Notes: generated by a model not told the origin, from the letters alone. Positions 27,054-38,797 are shown, counted from the first letter of the stretch. The stretch: 64,000 nucleotides of DNA from Candidatus Bandiella numerosa (GCF_029981845.1 NZ_CP104164.1:310001-374000), one strand, 5' to 3'. Made by a program: numbers and translations.

Positions 27054-27608
27054 ATGAAGGATAATAAAATATTCTCACTGGTTTTAGAGCCCAATCCGCT
27101 ATTGCATAAAAAATCTGAGTTGGTCATGGATATTAATTCAGAAATCAAAGAATTTTCCAAAAATCTTGTTGCTACAATGGAGCATTATAAAGGTCTTGGT
27201 CTTGCTGCAGTTCAAGTCGGGGTGCTTAAAAAAATTATTGCAGTAAATATAAGCAATATTGGAAGAGATGGGGATGAGCCATTAAATTTAGAAGAAGGTC
27301 CCAGAGTCTTAATTAATCCAGAAATAATTGAAAAATCAAGTGACAAAAAAATCTATGCAGAGGGATGCCTCTCTTTTGGAAATATCTTCCCGGAAGTAGA
27401 AAGATTTAATAAGATAAAGGTTAGGTATTTAGATTTAGATGGTAAGGAAAATTTGTTAGAAGTTTCAGATAATATCATGTCAGCGTGCCTGCAACATGAA
27501 ATTGACCATACGAATGGTATAGTTTTTTTAGACAGGCTGTCTAGAATAAAAAAAGACTTTATGATGAAAAAATACTTAAAATGGAGAAAAAATAACGTAA
27601 ATTCTTAA
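27054..27608 (+). CDS. def: Peptide deformylase
   Basis: Removes the N-formyl group from new proteins. The 184 residues contain the three metal-site motifs: GLGLAAVQVG (about 44-53, Q in place), EGCLSFG (Cys ligand, about 103-109) and QHEIDHTNG (HExxH, about 143-151). The third residue of motif 1 is the normal Gly, and Val follows Ala where Pro or Ile is usual. Length is typical. Stands alone, converging with the cytochrome c gene. Confidence 0.94.
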   Translation: MKDNKIFSLVLEPNPLLHKKSELVMDINSEIKEFSKNLVATMEHYKGLGLAAVQVGVLKKIIAVNISNIGRDGDEPLNLEEGPRVLINPEIIEKSSDKKIYAEGCLSFGNIFPEVERFNKIKVRYLDLDGKENLLEVSDNIMSACLQHEIDHTNGIVFLDRLSRIKKDFMMKKYLKWRKNNVNS

Positions 27609-27675
27609 TTTGGTGATTCTGTGAGCTCTGGAGTTCTAGGTGTCAGAGTGTTTATGCAATAAAGCTAATTTTTGT

Positions 27676-28230
27676 TTATGGTTTATTTGCAGGAGTATCG
27701 GCATGATTTCTTAGAAATTCAATTAAATCAATTCTGTCCTCTAGTTTTTTTATTCCAGCAAATGCCATTTTTGTGCCTGAAACGTACTTTCTTGGAGATT
27801 TTAGATAATGAATTAATTCTTGAAAATTCCATATATCGCCAGAACTACCTTTCTGACTCATAGCGCTAGAATATGCAAAATCTTTTTTTGAGGCTACGGT
27901 ACTATTGATAATATTCCATAAATTTGGTCCTATTTTATTTGCGTCACCTTTGTTGATTGTGTGACATATAGAGCATTTTTTAAATGTAGATTCTCCCTTT
28001 TTATAATCCGCCTTGTCAAATAATAATTTTAAATCTAGATTTTCTTCATTCACCTCATCTTCCTGTTTTGTATTATCATTTTGATTTTCTGGTACCTCAA
28101 TTTTATACCCTCTTTTCTCAACTGAAATTTCAGGGTAGTAAATTAAATCTCCAATATTTATGCAAAAAACAATGGCAAAAAAGGCTAATGCAATAGAAAG
28201 TGCAATTTTATCAAATTCGTAATTATTCAC
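27676..28230 (-). CDS. Membrane-anchored class I cytochrome c
   Basis: Monoheme electron carrier tethered to the inner membrane. 184 residues: a membrane helix near the N-terminus (about 10-28), an acidic spacer rich in Asn and Glu (about 45-65), then the heme site CSICH (about 85-89) with GPNLWNI, the KMAFAGIKK axial-methionine block and a C-terminal helix. It resembles the membrane-anchored cytochrome c (CycM) of alphaproteobacteria. The start is a GTG at 28230. It is a likely donor to the cbb3 oxidase; that link is inference. Confidence 0.88.
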   Translation of the reverse strand: MNNYEFDKIALSIALAFFAIVFCINIGDLIYYPEISVEKRGYKIEVPENQNDNTKQEDEVNEENLDLKLLFDKADYKKGESTFKKCSICHTINKGDANKIGPNLWNIINSTVASKKDFAYSSAMSQKGSSGDIWNFQELIHYLKSPRKYVSGTKMAFAGIKKLEDRIDLIEFLRNHADTPANKP

Positions 28231-28305
28231 TTATATAACATTTTTTAAATATTCTTTTTTTATCCAAGCTCTGAATTTAAAGCAAGTTTAATTTTCAAAA
28301 TATCA

Positions 28306-29004
28306 TTACTTAATATTTCGCTTTAGTGCCAACCAATCCCTTAGGCCTAAATCTTTTTCAAAATTTAAAAGATCATCATTGCTTTGTTTGCATGTTGCGT
28401 TATCCGGTATAATTAAATTTTCCAATCCTACGGCTAATGATGCAATTTGAACTCTGCATGCTTTTTCTAAATGATTAGTGTAAAACATTGCTTCGTGTAT
28501 AGTTTTACCACAAGTTAAAGTTCCATGATTCCTTAAAAACATTACATATTTGTCTTCCAAATCTGATACAATATTTTTACCCGCTTCCTCTTGTAGCGTT
28601 AATGAATTATAATCATGATACTTTATGTTATTATAAAAATGTAACGCAAATTGACTTATTGGCAATAATCCTTGTTTCATCGCAGAAACAGCTACTCCGG
28701 GAATGGTATGAAGGTGAAAAATGGAATTTATATCGGATCTTCCTTTATAAATAAGTGAATGTATAATGTATCCCGTTTTGTTATATTGATATTCTTTTCC
28801 ATGTAATACAGTGCCGTTAAAATCAACTTCTAAAAGAGATGAGGCGGTTATTTCTGCAAATAACATCCCAAATGGATAAATATAAAAGCTGTTTCCATCA
28901 CTACTTCGTGCAGAAAGATGAGTATAAGTTAAGTCATCCATTTTCAAATAAGCCAAAATCCTATAAGCCAAAGCTAAATTTTCTTTTATAGTTTTATCAA
29001 TCAT
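28306..29004 (-). CDS. Class II aldolase/adducin family protein
   Basis: Zn-dependent aldolase-fold protein. The 232 residues have LSARSSDGNSFYIYPFGM near the N-terminus, the first zinc motif FHLHTIPGVAVSA (HxH, about 96-98) and the later MFLRNHGTLTCGKTI block (third His, about 155-161). Proteins of this type with an adducin-like head are widespread in alphaproteobacteria and often lack an assigned substrate. It lies 14 bp after queD on the same strand. Substrate not predictable. Confidence 0.88.
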   Translation of the reverse strand: MIDKTIKENLALAYRILAYLKMDDLTYTHLSARSSDGNSFYIYPFGMLFAEITASSLLEVDFNGTVLHGKEYQYNKTGYIIHSLIYKGRSDINSIFHLHTIPGVAVSAMKQGLLPISQFALHFYNNIKYHDYNSLTLQEEAGKNIVSDLEDKYVMFLRNHGTLTCGKTIHEAMFYTNHLEKACRVQIASLAVGLENLIIPDNATCKQSNDDLLNFEKDLGLRDWLALKRNIK

Positions 29005-29018
29005 ATTGGTAAATTTAA

Positions 29019-29438
29019 TTACGCTTTAACGGTCACATAACAATTTGGCGTTTCATATAATTTTATTTGCGAACACTGAACGGACTCACCTTTGAAAATT
29101 ATCGGACAAACATTATATAACAAAAAATAAGCCATGTTTTCTGCGGTTGGATTAGTATCTAAATAAAATATTTTTTGGCCAGTAATTCTTGATATATTCT
29201 CGCCTAAATCTTTATCAGCTGCATTTAGTATGGCATTGTGGTCCCAATTATCATTTAACCACTTTAATAATTTTTGCTTAATGATGCTAAAATCAATTAC
29301 CATTCCTAAGTTATTTAGTTCGCTAGATTCAAATGTTGCTTCTAGAGTGTATCTATGTCCATGAAGCATTTTGCAGTTTCCGCTATGTCCGATAATTCTG
29401 TGGGCAGAATCAAAGCCTAAAATTTGTGTACATCTCAT
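29019..29438 (-). CDS. queD: 6-carboxytetrahydropterin synthase QueD (PTPS family)
   Basis: Early enzyme of queuosine synthesis, making 6-carboxytetrahydropterin. The 139 residues have the zinc ligands in DSAHRI (His near 12) and MLHGHRY (two His, about 25-27), the catalytic Cys in NCKML (about 22), VIDFSIIK (about 46-53) and PTAENMAYFL (about 98-107) with the pterin-binding Glu. Length is normal. Only this step of the pathway is in the window. Confidence 0.9.
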   Translation of the reverse strand: MRCTQILGFDSAHRIIGHSGNCKMLHGHRYTLEATFESSELNNLGMVIDFSIIKQKLLKWLNDNWDHNAILNAADKDLGENISRITGQKIFYLDTNPTAENMAYFLLYNVCPIIFKGESVQCSQIKLYETPNCYVTVKA

Positions 29439-29511
29439 TGCTAAAAGTCTTGTTATTTATATAGAGTTTAAGTTATGAATCATACATAAGTAATTAACAT
29501 AATACAATAAT

Positions 29512-30459
29512 ATGCACGAAAATACTAAAAACCTACCACCGATTCAGATTTTTTTGGCAAATCCACGTGGATTTTGTGCAGGAGTTGAAAGAGCCGTAGA
29601 AATTGTAGAGCGTGCGATCTTAAAATATGGAGCTCCTGTATATGTTAGACATGAGATAGTGCACAATAAATATGTTGTTGAAAATCTTAGAGCAAAAGGT
29701 GCAATTTTTATTGAGGAAATTAGTGAGATACCTGAGGGTGCTGTGACAATTTTTTCTGCTCATGGAGTAAGTGAAAGGGTGGAAAATGAATCAAGATATA
29801 AGAATTTAAAAGTTATTGATGCTACTTGTCCTCTTGTTAAAAAAGTTCATCTTCAAGCTCAAAAATTCGAAAAAGAGGGAGACAATATTATTTTAATTGG
29901 ACATAAAAATCATCCTGAGATTGAAGGGACGAGCGGTAGGATTAAACAAAAGGTTTTTATTGTTGAAAATATTGATGATGTAGAAAAAGTTCCTTATAAA
30001 ACAGAAGATAGCATTTCTTATGTTACTCAAACCACATTAAGTGTTGATGATACCAAAAGCATAATTAAGAGGCTGAAGGATAAATTTCCCAATATTAAAG
30101 GGCCAGAGCTTAGTAATATATGCTTTGCTACACAAAATAGGCAGGATGCAGTAAAAAAACTTGCTATGATTGCAGATACTATTTTTGTTATTGGTGCAAA
30201 AAACAGTTCAAATGCGAATAGATTAAGAGATATTGCTGAAAATTTTGGGACGAAAGCGTATTTACTAAATGGAGAAGATGATGAAATTTTCAATTTACTT
30301 GATAATACTAAAGCTTTGGGAATAACTGCTGGGGCATCAGCTCCTGAGATTTTGGTCGAGAATTTGATTAGAAAAATTAAAAAAATCAAAGACGTGAAAA
30401 TTATCAATCTAGAGGGTATAGAGGAAAATATTAAATTTAAAATTCCTAAAGAGCTGTAG
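29512..30459 (+). CDS. ispH: 4-hydroxy-3-methylbut-2-enyl diphosphate reductase IspH
   Basis: Last enzyme of the MEP isoprenoid pathway, an iron-sulfur protein. The 315 residues carry the three cluster cysteines in RGFCAGVERA (about Cys22), DATCPLV (about Cys105) and NICFATQNRQ (about Cys204), plus AHGVSE and IGHKNHPEIEG. The third block is usually T-x-C-x-AT-x-x-RQ; the Cys is kept. It is a single gene followed by the rRNA promoter region. Confidence 0.95.
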   Translation: MHENTKNLPPIQIFLANPRGFCAGVERAVEIVERAILKYGAPVYVRHEIVHNKYVVENLRAKGAIFIEEISEIPEGAVTIFSAHGVSERVENESRYKNLKVIDATCPLVKKVHLQAQKFEKEGDNIILIGHKNHPEIEGTSGRIKQKVFIVENIDDVEKVPYKTEDSISYVTQTTLSVDDTKSIIKRLKDKFPNIKGPELSNICFATQNRQDAVKKLAMIADTIFVIGAKNSSNANRLRDIAENFGTKAYLLNGEDDEIFNLLDNTKALGITAGASAPEILVENLIRKIKKIKDVKIINLEGIEENIKFKIPKEL

Positions 30460-30581
30460 AAGTGGCGCGTTTAATTCCATATTCAAAATTAAAATAATTA
30501 AGTAATTTTTATTAATAAGTGCTAATATTTTTTATAAAAAAATTTTTATTAAATTTAATTGATAAAATTAGTAAATATCTA

Positions 30582-30610
30582 TTGACTAACCTGAAACTAT
30601 TGCATATAAC
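30582..30610 (+). promoter_or_regulatory. Promoter of the 23S-5S rRNA unit
   Basis: A -35 box TTGACT (30582-30587), a 17-base spacer and a -10 box TATAAC (30605-30610) lie about 95 bases before the 23S 5' end. The upstream 100 bp is extremely AT-rich, like an UP element. Its presence shows that the 23S-5S pair is transcribed independently of any 16S gene. Confidence 0.75.
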
Positions 30611-30705
30611 TTTCATACTAATTTCTTTGAAAAAGTGAATAAGATATTGTTTTTAACAACAAGCTGAGACAAAAATTACTCTATATGCGCTATTTGTAAT
30701 AGCAA

Positions 30706-33480
<2,775 letters not shown>

Positions 33481-33548
33481 AACTTTATACTAGTGCGTAT
33501 ATAGTGTATTTGTTTGTGGAATTTTAAAAAACAATATTTTTTAAAAGC

Positions 33549-33662
33549 CTTGGTGTTTATAGCGTAATGGAACCACTCCGATCCATCTCGAACTCGGTTG
33601 TGAAACGTTACAGCGGCGATAATACTTTGTCTTACACCCATGGGAAGTTAGCACGATGCCAT
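33549..33662 (+). rRNA. rrf: 5S ribosomal RNA
   Basis: About 114 bases, placed 70 bases after 23S. It contains the conserved blocks GGAACCACTCCGATCCATCTCGAACTCGG in two overlapping pieces (loop B/C region) and CCCATGGGAAG near the 3' half. The terminal helix is short and its exact ends are uncertain by several bases. Nothing resembling a 16S gene precedes 23S. Confidence 0.92.
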
Positions 33663-33840
33663 TAACTTTAAATATTTATTTTTCTATTAATTTTAATCGT
33701 TTACACAGATGATAAGTTACGCAATCGTATAAGCAAGCGGAAAAAATTCTGGATTGAACCAGGCAAATTTTATGACTTCAATTATATTGATTTAAATCCT
33801 GTTGTGATAAAATCTAAGGATTGTTAAGAGTGTTGCTGGT

Positions 33841-34110
33841 CATATGAATTTGATGAAATTCATAGTTGAAGATACGATACTAGGTGTTTAGAAAAAAGAT
33901 AGTTATCGAAACAAGGGCTTAGGTAGTATGTTATTAAGAGAAATTGAAGATAGGTTCACTAACAAAGGATATAGTAATATTAATTTGATAACAAATCAAT
34001 TTCAAGCAGCTGAGTTTTATAAAAAATGTGGATTTGAAGTAGAATTTATACGTGAAAATAAGGAAAATCCAAAATTAACAAAAACATTTTTTATTAAATA
34101 TTTAAAATAA
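33841..34110 (+). pseudogene. Remnant of a GNAT-family acetyltransferase
   Basis: The 3' part is open: SYRNKGLGSMLLREIEDRF includes the acetyl-CoA-binding R-x-x-G-x-G/A motif (motif A). Then come AAEFYKKCGFEVE and an ILF-type C-terminal tail up to the stop at 34110. In frame just upstream is a stop (near 33890) that cuts motif A from the preceding piece FIVEDTILGV. An ATG at 33928 lies inside motif A and would miss half of the fold. The gene is therefore probably dead. It opens a degraded patch that follows the rRNA unit. Confidence 0.7.
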
Positions 34111-34859
34111 CTACAATGAGTTAAACATAAAACGATTCAAAATGAGAAACTGTGTCATAATCAAATTTTCATTATTATACTAATTTTAAATATAATGTAA
34201 GATTTGGAAATGCAGTGTTGCCTCAAGTGGCGTTATTAAGATATCTAAAGAGTTTGGATAGTCAATTATAGAGATAATTTTGTGACGGTGCATAGCCGCC
34301 AGTGTTGCATTAACAAAATTCAATAATGGGTATACAATCATAAGCACAAAGGATATTAAGACTTTAAATACTTTACATGATTGTCGACTATTTGCATAAA
34401 ATTCTTACTTTGCTAAAAATTCCTACAGTTCAAGCTCCTAAAAATGGTAACCACTATAATATTGGAGTTGCTGGGTCCATTTATTATTCCTTTAAGTATT
34501 CAAATTCCTTCATAGCTGGATGTAAATGACTTCCAACTGTAAAAATTCTTAATACTATCAGGGAGGTTTCATGTTATATGGTGCTATTTCTGCATTTTTA
34601 AATAATATTATCGAGGATATGTATGATGAGAAACCTTTTTTATAGGTCTATAAAATGATGGTAGTTGCTTTATTTTACTAATGGATTTGTACTATTAGTA
34701 GTTTAACTAGAGAAGCATCTCATGCATTAGTTTATTGTGAATGCTGAGATAAAGAGTATGGTTATAATTTTATACAAACATTGCCTACAGAGAGATTGCA
34801 TTTTTCGCAGCTATGTTGCCGATAGGCCTATAACTCCCTATATCTGGAGTTCACTTCAC
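34111..34859. other. Gene-free degraded stretch, no recognisable remnant
   Basis: About 750 bp without a convincing gene on either strand. Several short open frames with stops every 20 to 50 codons are present, some with hydrophobic character near 34560-34860 on the plus strand. This suggests an old decayed membrane-protein gene, but I could not match it to a family. No tRNA, terminator or direct repeat stood out. Confidence 0.5.
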
Positions 34860-35924
34860 TTATATTTCTGTACAATTATCAGTATACTTGTCGTACAATA
34901 ATTCTGATGCTATAAAGCCTGATAACAGTGTTGCTGAAGATAAAGCCCCTATGACAATTCCATTATCTGTATAGTAATTATTGATACCACAGCATTGTCC
35001 ACTAATTTTTACTACACTACCTATTAATGCCCCTAACCCAGTGAAAAGCCAGCATGCAGGTCCTGCGATTGAAATCAGGGAAGATAGTAGAATGATTCCT
35101 CCTATGGAATGATGCTCTTTGCACTTACTTGATAAATCATCGTTACAAATTTTTTGATAATTATTAGTTTCAACTTGGCAAGTATCTTTTTCAATTAAAT
35201 TGCAAAAAGGATATGTGTAAGTAAAATCGCTATATTGAATTAGGTTCTTCGCTTCATCAACATTAAATTTTTTAGTAATTTCACATAGTGCAGTTTTGCC
35301 GTTAGTATCTTGTATAGTTGTATCAGCACCTTTTTTTAAAAGAAATTCGGTCATATTAAAATCTCTATAGTTTATTGCAATATTAATTGGTGCGCCATCA
35401 GGCTGACCATTACCATGAGCAATTGCATCTATATTAGCACCATTATTTAAAAGTAAATTTGCTATTTCAATATAATCCTCTCTGCAACATGTTGCTCCAG
35501 TTACATCTGCAAATTTAGCTCTTAATGCAACTTTATGCAGAGCAGTATTGCCATGCTCATCTACAAGTGTAACACTAGCACTATTATCTATAAGCATTTC
35601 TGTAATATTGAAATTTCCATATAATGATGACACCATCAAAGCGGTGTCTTTATAAACACCTGTTGAATCTATTTCTAACAGATTAGATAACTTTACGATT
35701 ATATGTGACATTTGCTCGTTGTTTTTAGCAACGGCAAAAAACAACGGAGATACCGTTTCGCCAAAGATGGTATCAGCATATATACCATTATTGAGTGGTA
35801 TTAAATTTTTAATATAGCACATTTCATTTATTAATGTGCTATTAGGATTGTTTACTAAAAATTCTGTCATAGATGCATAATCATCTTCTTTAATATATTG
35901 GCATAGTATTGTTGTATTAATCAT
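34860..35924 (-). CDS. Ankyrin-repeat protein with C-terminal membrane segments
   Basis: 354 residues. About four to five ankyrin repeats span roughly 55-245, for example DEHGNTALHKVAL and NLLLNNGANIDAIA, and FLLKKGADTTIQDTNGKTAL. A Cys-rich linker follows, then two hydrophobic segments (about 277-312 and 324-345), and a short tail. No N-terminal signal. A strong ribosome-binding site (AAAAGGAGTTT) precedes the ATG. Membrane-anchored ankyrin proteins are common candidate effectors in Rickettsiales. It is the only intact gene in a patch of remnants. Function unknown. Confidence 0.85.
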   Translation of the reverse strand: MINTTILCQYIKEDDYASMTEFLVNNPNSTLINEMCYIKNLIPLNNGIYADTIFGETVSPLFFAVAKNNEQMSHIIVKLSNLLEIDSTGVYKDTALMVSSLYGNFNITEMLIDNSASVTLVDEHGNTALHKVALRAKFADVTGATCCREDYIEIANLLLNNGANIDAIAHGNGQPDGAPINIAINYRDFNMTEFLLKKGADTTIQDTNGKTALCEITKKFNVDEAKNLIQYSDFTYTYPFCNLIEKDTCQVETNNYQKICNDDLSSKCKEHHSIGGIILLSSLISIAGPACWLFTGLGALIGSVVKISGQCCGINNYYTDNGIVIGALSSATLLSGFIASELLYDKYTDNCTEI

Positions 35925-36000
35925 TTTTAAAACTCCTTTTTTAATTCATTATGATCTCTCATAGATGTCACTACGTATCTAAATCTTTATTCAAACATTT

Positions 36001-36140
36001 TCATACTTCAACTGTGGATCTATGTATAAACACATCTTTTGATCCATTATCTGGAGCTACAAACCCATATCCTTTGGTAGAATTAAACCATTTTACTGTT
36101 TCTGTTGTTTTCGTATTACTTTTTTTATAAATTGTTTTTG
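36001..36140 (-). pseudogene. Truncated cold-shock domain (CspA-like) remnant
   Basis: The minus strand encodes ETVKWFNSTKGYGFVAP then DNGSKDVFIHRSTVE, carrying both RNP motifs (KGYGF and DVFIH) of the CspA family, and then a stop. The second half of the roughly 70-residue domain is absent, and no start codon is in frame before the first strand, so this is a fragment. It lies just upstream of the ankyrin gene. Confidence 0.8.
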
Positions 36141-36185
36141 TAGAGTTAATTAGAATTGCTAATCGCCATATTAGCTTAAAATTAA

Positions 36186-36308
36186 TTATTTTCTATACTT
36201 TAGCATGTATTGATGTGACTTTCTTGTTTTTTTAATTTTTTCTATTTCATTTATTGCCTCATCATAAGAATCACAAGATTGAATAATCAAGTTACCTAAT
36301 TTATTCTC
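36186..36308 (-). pseudogene. Short C-terminal gene fragment, unidentified
   Basis: An open minus-strand stretch of about 40 codons. It begins ENKLGNLIIQSCDSYDE and ends in a lysine-rich tail just before its stop. It has no start codon and abuts the IS3 left end, so it looks like the tail of a gene interrupted by the insertion. I do not recognise the family. Confidence 0.35.
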
Positions 36309-36317
36309 CTTCCCCCC

Positions 36318-37262
36318 CTGAAGTGACCCTCAAAACATGGAGTGAAAGTTAAGCAACTTTGATAAAATAGAAACAAATAAGCAGGAGTTGCAAATGAATC
36401 CAAATACAAGAAAAAGATATAATGAAGAATTCAAAGTGGAGGCAGTGAAATTGGTAACTACGAGAGGATATAGTTTAACGCAGGCAGCTAAAAGTCTGAG
36501 CGTTAATATAGATTCAATTAGTGAATAAGGTTAAGAAGAAACATCGTCACCACGTATAGTATTTGCAGGGAACGGGAATATGAATGCTATAGATAAGGAA
36601 AAAAGGATTTTAGAATAGGAGATAAAAACTATAAGTGGAGTGAGATATATTAAAAAAGGAGCTGGCATATTTTGCGAATCCACAAAGGTAAAGTATGTAT
36701 TTATAGATAGCACACAGTGGTAATTACAAAATTAACGATCTATGTAGAGCGTTAGAAGCAAAGGAAAGTGGATATTATGATTGGAACAAAAGTTAATAAT
36801 AATGAAAAAACAGATATGAAAATCATAAAAAAGTAGCTAGCCAAATGAGGGAAAAATGATATCTTTTCTAAAAGAAAAAATAAATTTAGAATTACAACAA
36901 AAGCTGTTTAAAAGGATATTAAGATAGAGATAATATATTGAATAGAAATTTTGTTACAGGATGGGCTCCAATAAAGTATGGGTATCTGATATCACCTAGA
37001 TTCAAACGGAACAGGGATGGGGTCTATTTATGTATTATCCTAGCTCTTTTTTCTAGAAAAATAGTTGGTTAAGGAATGTAGTAATAGAATAAATAACGAG
37101 TTGGTAATGTATGCATTTTTAAAGGCCTATTGGGAAAGAAAGCCACAAAAAGGATTGATATTTTATTCTGGTAGAGGTTCACAATATACATCTAATGATT
37201 TTCAAAAAGTTTTTTACCATCAGCCTATTGCCATAATTTTTATTATACTCTTAAGTGAGCAA
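36318..37262 (+). mobile_element. Decayed IS3-family insertion sequence
   Basis: The left end resembles IS3-type termini (TGAAGTGACCCTCAAAAC). OrfA starts at 36394 after an AGGAG site with MNPNTRKRYNEEFKVEAVKL, and the helix-turn-helix follows (YSLTQAAKSLSV). It stops after 44 codons at 36528. OrfB pieces follow in several frames: INDLCRALEAKESGYYDW, VWVSDITYIQT, and RINNELVMYAFLKAYW with GLIFYSGRGSQYTSNDFQK. In that block the catalytic Asp of the usual HSDRGSQY is Gly. Multiple stops and the lost Asp make it inactive. No right-hand inverted repeat was found; the right boundary is approximate. Confidence 0.85.
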
Positions 37263-37384
37263 ATAAAATTAGCATCCTCACAATTTTGATTTTTGCTTCA
37301 TATAATCTTTTATTTCTTCTTTCAACCATCCAACGATTCACTCCTGAGTGAATTGCATTGCAAGAATTTCCTCTCTTTTTACCT

Positions 37385-38149
37385 TCACTTTATTAATTTA
37401 TTTAATATCCTTTCAAAAATAGCTTTTATATTGTTATTATCCATGAGATTGATTAAGGTTTTATTGGATAAATCTTGATCGAGTGGTATCTGTTCTATAA
37501 ACTTTATCTTCTTATCTTCACAATAACTTGGCAAACTATTTTTGCCAAAAATATATTCATTTGCACCACTTGCCGAATTGGTATAGTACGCCATATTTTC
37601 AATAACTCCCATTATATCTATTTTTAGTTTAAAAAACATATCCACTGCTTTAAATGCATCTATCAACGCAAGTTTTTGAGGAGTTGTAATCACAATTGCT
37701 CCATCTATAACATAGTTTTCAGCAATACTTAAATGAATATCTCCTGTGCCAGGTGGCGTATCAACTATTAAATAATCTAAATCACCCCATGCTGTCATTT
37801 TAAAAAGTTGGTGCACAGCCTTTGTAAGCATTGGTCCCCGCCAAATCAATGCAGAACCCTCTGGGACTAAAAATCCCATAGACATCAAACTTATTTTAAA
37901 TTTTTTATGGGGCTGTAATAAACCTTCTACAACCTCAGGCTTATGATTGATTTCAAAAATTCTTGGGATAGACGGACCATATATATCAGCATCAAGTAAT
38001 CCAACTTTATATCCTAATTCTACAAGTGCAATTGCTAAATTAGCTGCAATTGTAGATTTTCCTACTCCGCCTTTGCCAGAGGCTACTAGAAGTATCTTTT
38101 TAACATTTTCAAGTTTTATTTTCTGTTTTTGTTGTTTACCTGTAAACAT
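37385..38149 (-). CDS. Mrp/ApbC-type P-loop ATPase, iron-sulfur carrier
   Basis: Cytosolic ATPase thought to carry and insert iron-sulfur clusters. About 254 residues from the ATG at 38149 (an in-frame GTG at 38191 would add 14). It has SGKGGVGKSTIAANLA (deviant Walker A), LLDADIYGPSIPR, LIVDTPPGTGD and GVIENMAYY. The N-terminal MIP18-like domain of longer homologues is missing. The CxxC cluster motif that often follows ENM-x-Y is replaced by NSASG, as happens in part of the family. Normal context otherwise. Confidence 0.9.
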   Translation of the reverse strand: MFTGKQQKQKIKLENVKKILLVASGKGGVGKSTIAANLAIALVELGYKVGLLDADIYGPSIPRIFEINHKPEVVEGLLQPHKKFKISLMSMGFLVPEGSALIWRGPMLTKAVHQLFKMTAWGDLDYLIVDTPPGTGDIHLSIAENYVIDGAIVITTPQKLALIDAFKAVDMFFKLKIDIMGVIENMAYYTNSASGANEYIFGKNSLPSYCEDKKIKFIEQIPLDQDLSNKTLINLMDNNNIKAIFERILNKLIK

Positions 38150-38347
38150 TATTGTTAAATGCACTAAGTTGATGTGAGCCCATGCTAACACAATTTTATA
38201 GCTAGCCCGAGTTAAAATTTAAATATTTTTTATTTTGGCTATACGAATAGAATTACAAAAATTTTTATGGAAACGTTTTGTAATTAGAAAATCTACTTTG
38301 GAGGCTTCAACTGAAGAACTTTGCCTTTATTTTTTGAGTGCTATCTT

Positions 38348-38414
38348 ATACAAATTGCCTAAAATAATTTAACATTTAAATTGAGTCTTTTTGGTGATTT
38401 TAGGCAATTTGTAT
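38348..38414. repeat. 18-bp perfect inverted repeat
   Basis: Left arm 38348-38365 (ATACAAATTGCCTAAAAT) and right arm 38397-38414 are exact reverse complements, with a 31-base spacer. It lies in the 320-bp gap between cutA and the Mrp-type ATPase gene. There is no T-run on the downstream side of either gene, so it does not look like an intrinsic terminator. The rest of this gap holds no gene. A small palindromic or MITE-like element is possible. Confidence 0.7.
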
Positions 38415-38470
38415 TACTGTTTGCTGTGCTTATTTTCATCTTTTGAAAATCTTATAGTTAATTTTGGTTA

Positions 38471-38797
38471 TTAAGTACTTTTATTTAATTGATTATATAA
38501 CCAATCAGTAAATTTTTTTGAAGAGTTTGACGCACTGACCTCAATAATACATGGTATATCATAGCTGTGTAACTCTATAATTCTATCTTCTATTTTTTGA
38601 AAATGTATTGATAGTGTTTTTAATATAAGTATTGCTTCATCTTCTTCGTGAAATTTGTTTTCATATTCAAATATAGAGGTGACATTATTAATAATATTAG
38701 CACATGAGATAAGTTTTTCCTGAACTAAAGTTTTTGCAATTATTTGGGCTTCTATTTTATTAGGACATGTAACGTATATAAGGCTTACTTTATGCAT
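38471..38797 (-). CDS. cutA: Divalent-cation tolerance protein CutA
   Basis: Small trimeric protein of the CutA1 family, associated with metal tolerance. The 108 residues have YVTCPNKIEAQIIAKTLV near the N-terminus, KLISCANI (about 28-35), SIFEYENKF and the C-terminal IELHSYDIPCIIEV and FTDWLYNQL, all standard. Length is usual. It lies close to tRNA-Lys on the same strand. Confidence 0.92.
   Translation of the reverse strand: MHKVSLIYVTCPNKIEAQIIAKTLVQEKLISCANIINNVTSIFEYENKFHEEDEAILILKTLSIHFQKIEDRIIELHSYDIPCIIEVSASNSSKKFTDWLYNQLNKST

Noticed and set aside
33700..33830. Plus-strand open stretch after 5S (ISKRKKFWIEPGKFYDF)
   Set aside because: No start, no family match, ends at a stop after about 40 codons. 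It may belong to the decayed GNAT gene, but I cannot show that.
37265..37345. Minus-strand piece reading NRWMVERRNKRLYEAKIK, resembling an IS5-type transposase tail
   Set aside because: Only about 30 residues, no catalytic motif, and adjacent to an IS3 remnant; the similarity is too weak to call a second element.
37335..37352. Small palindrome ATTCACTC-CT-GAGTGAAT
   Set aside because: An 8-bp arm with a 2-base loop is short, sits at the edge of an IS remnant, and has no supporting context.
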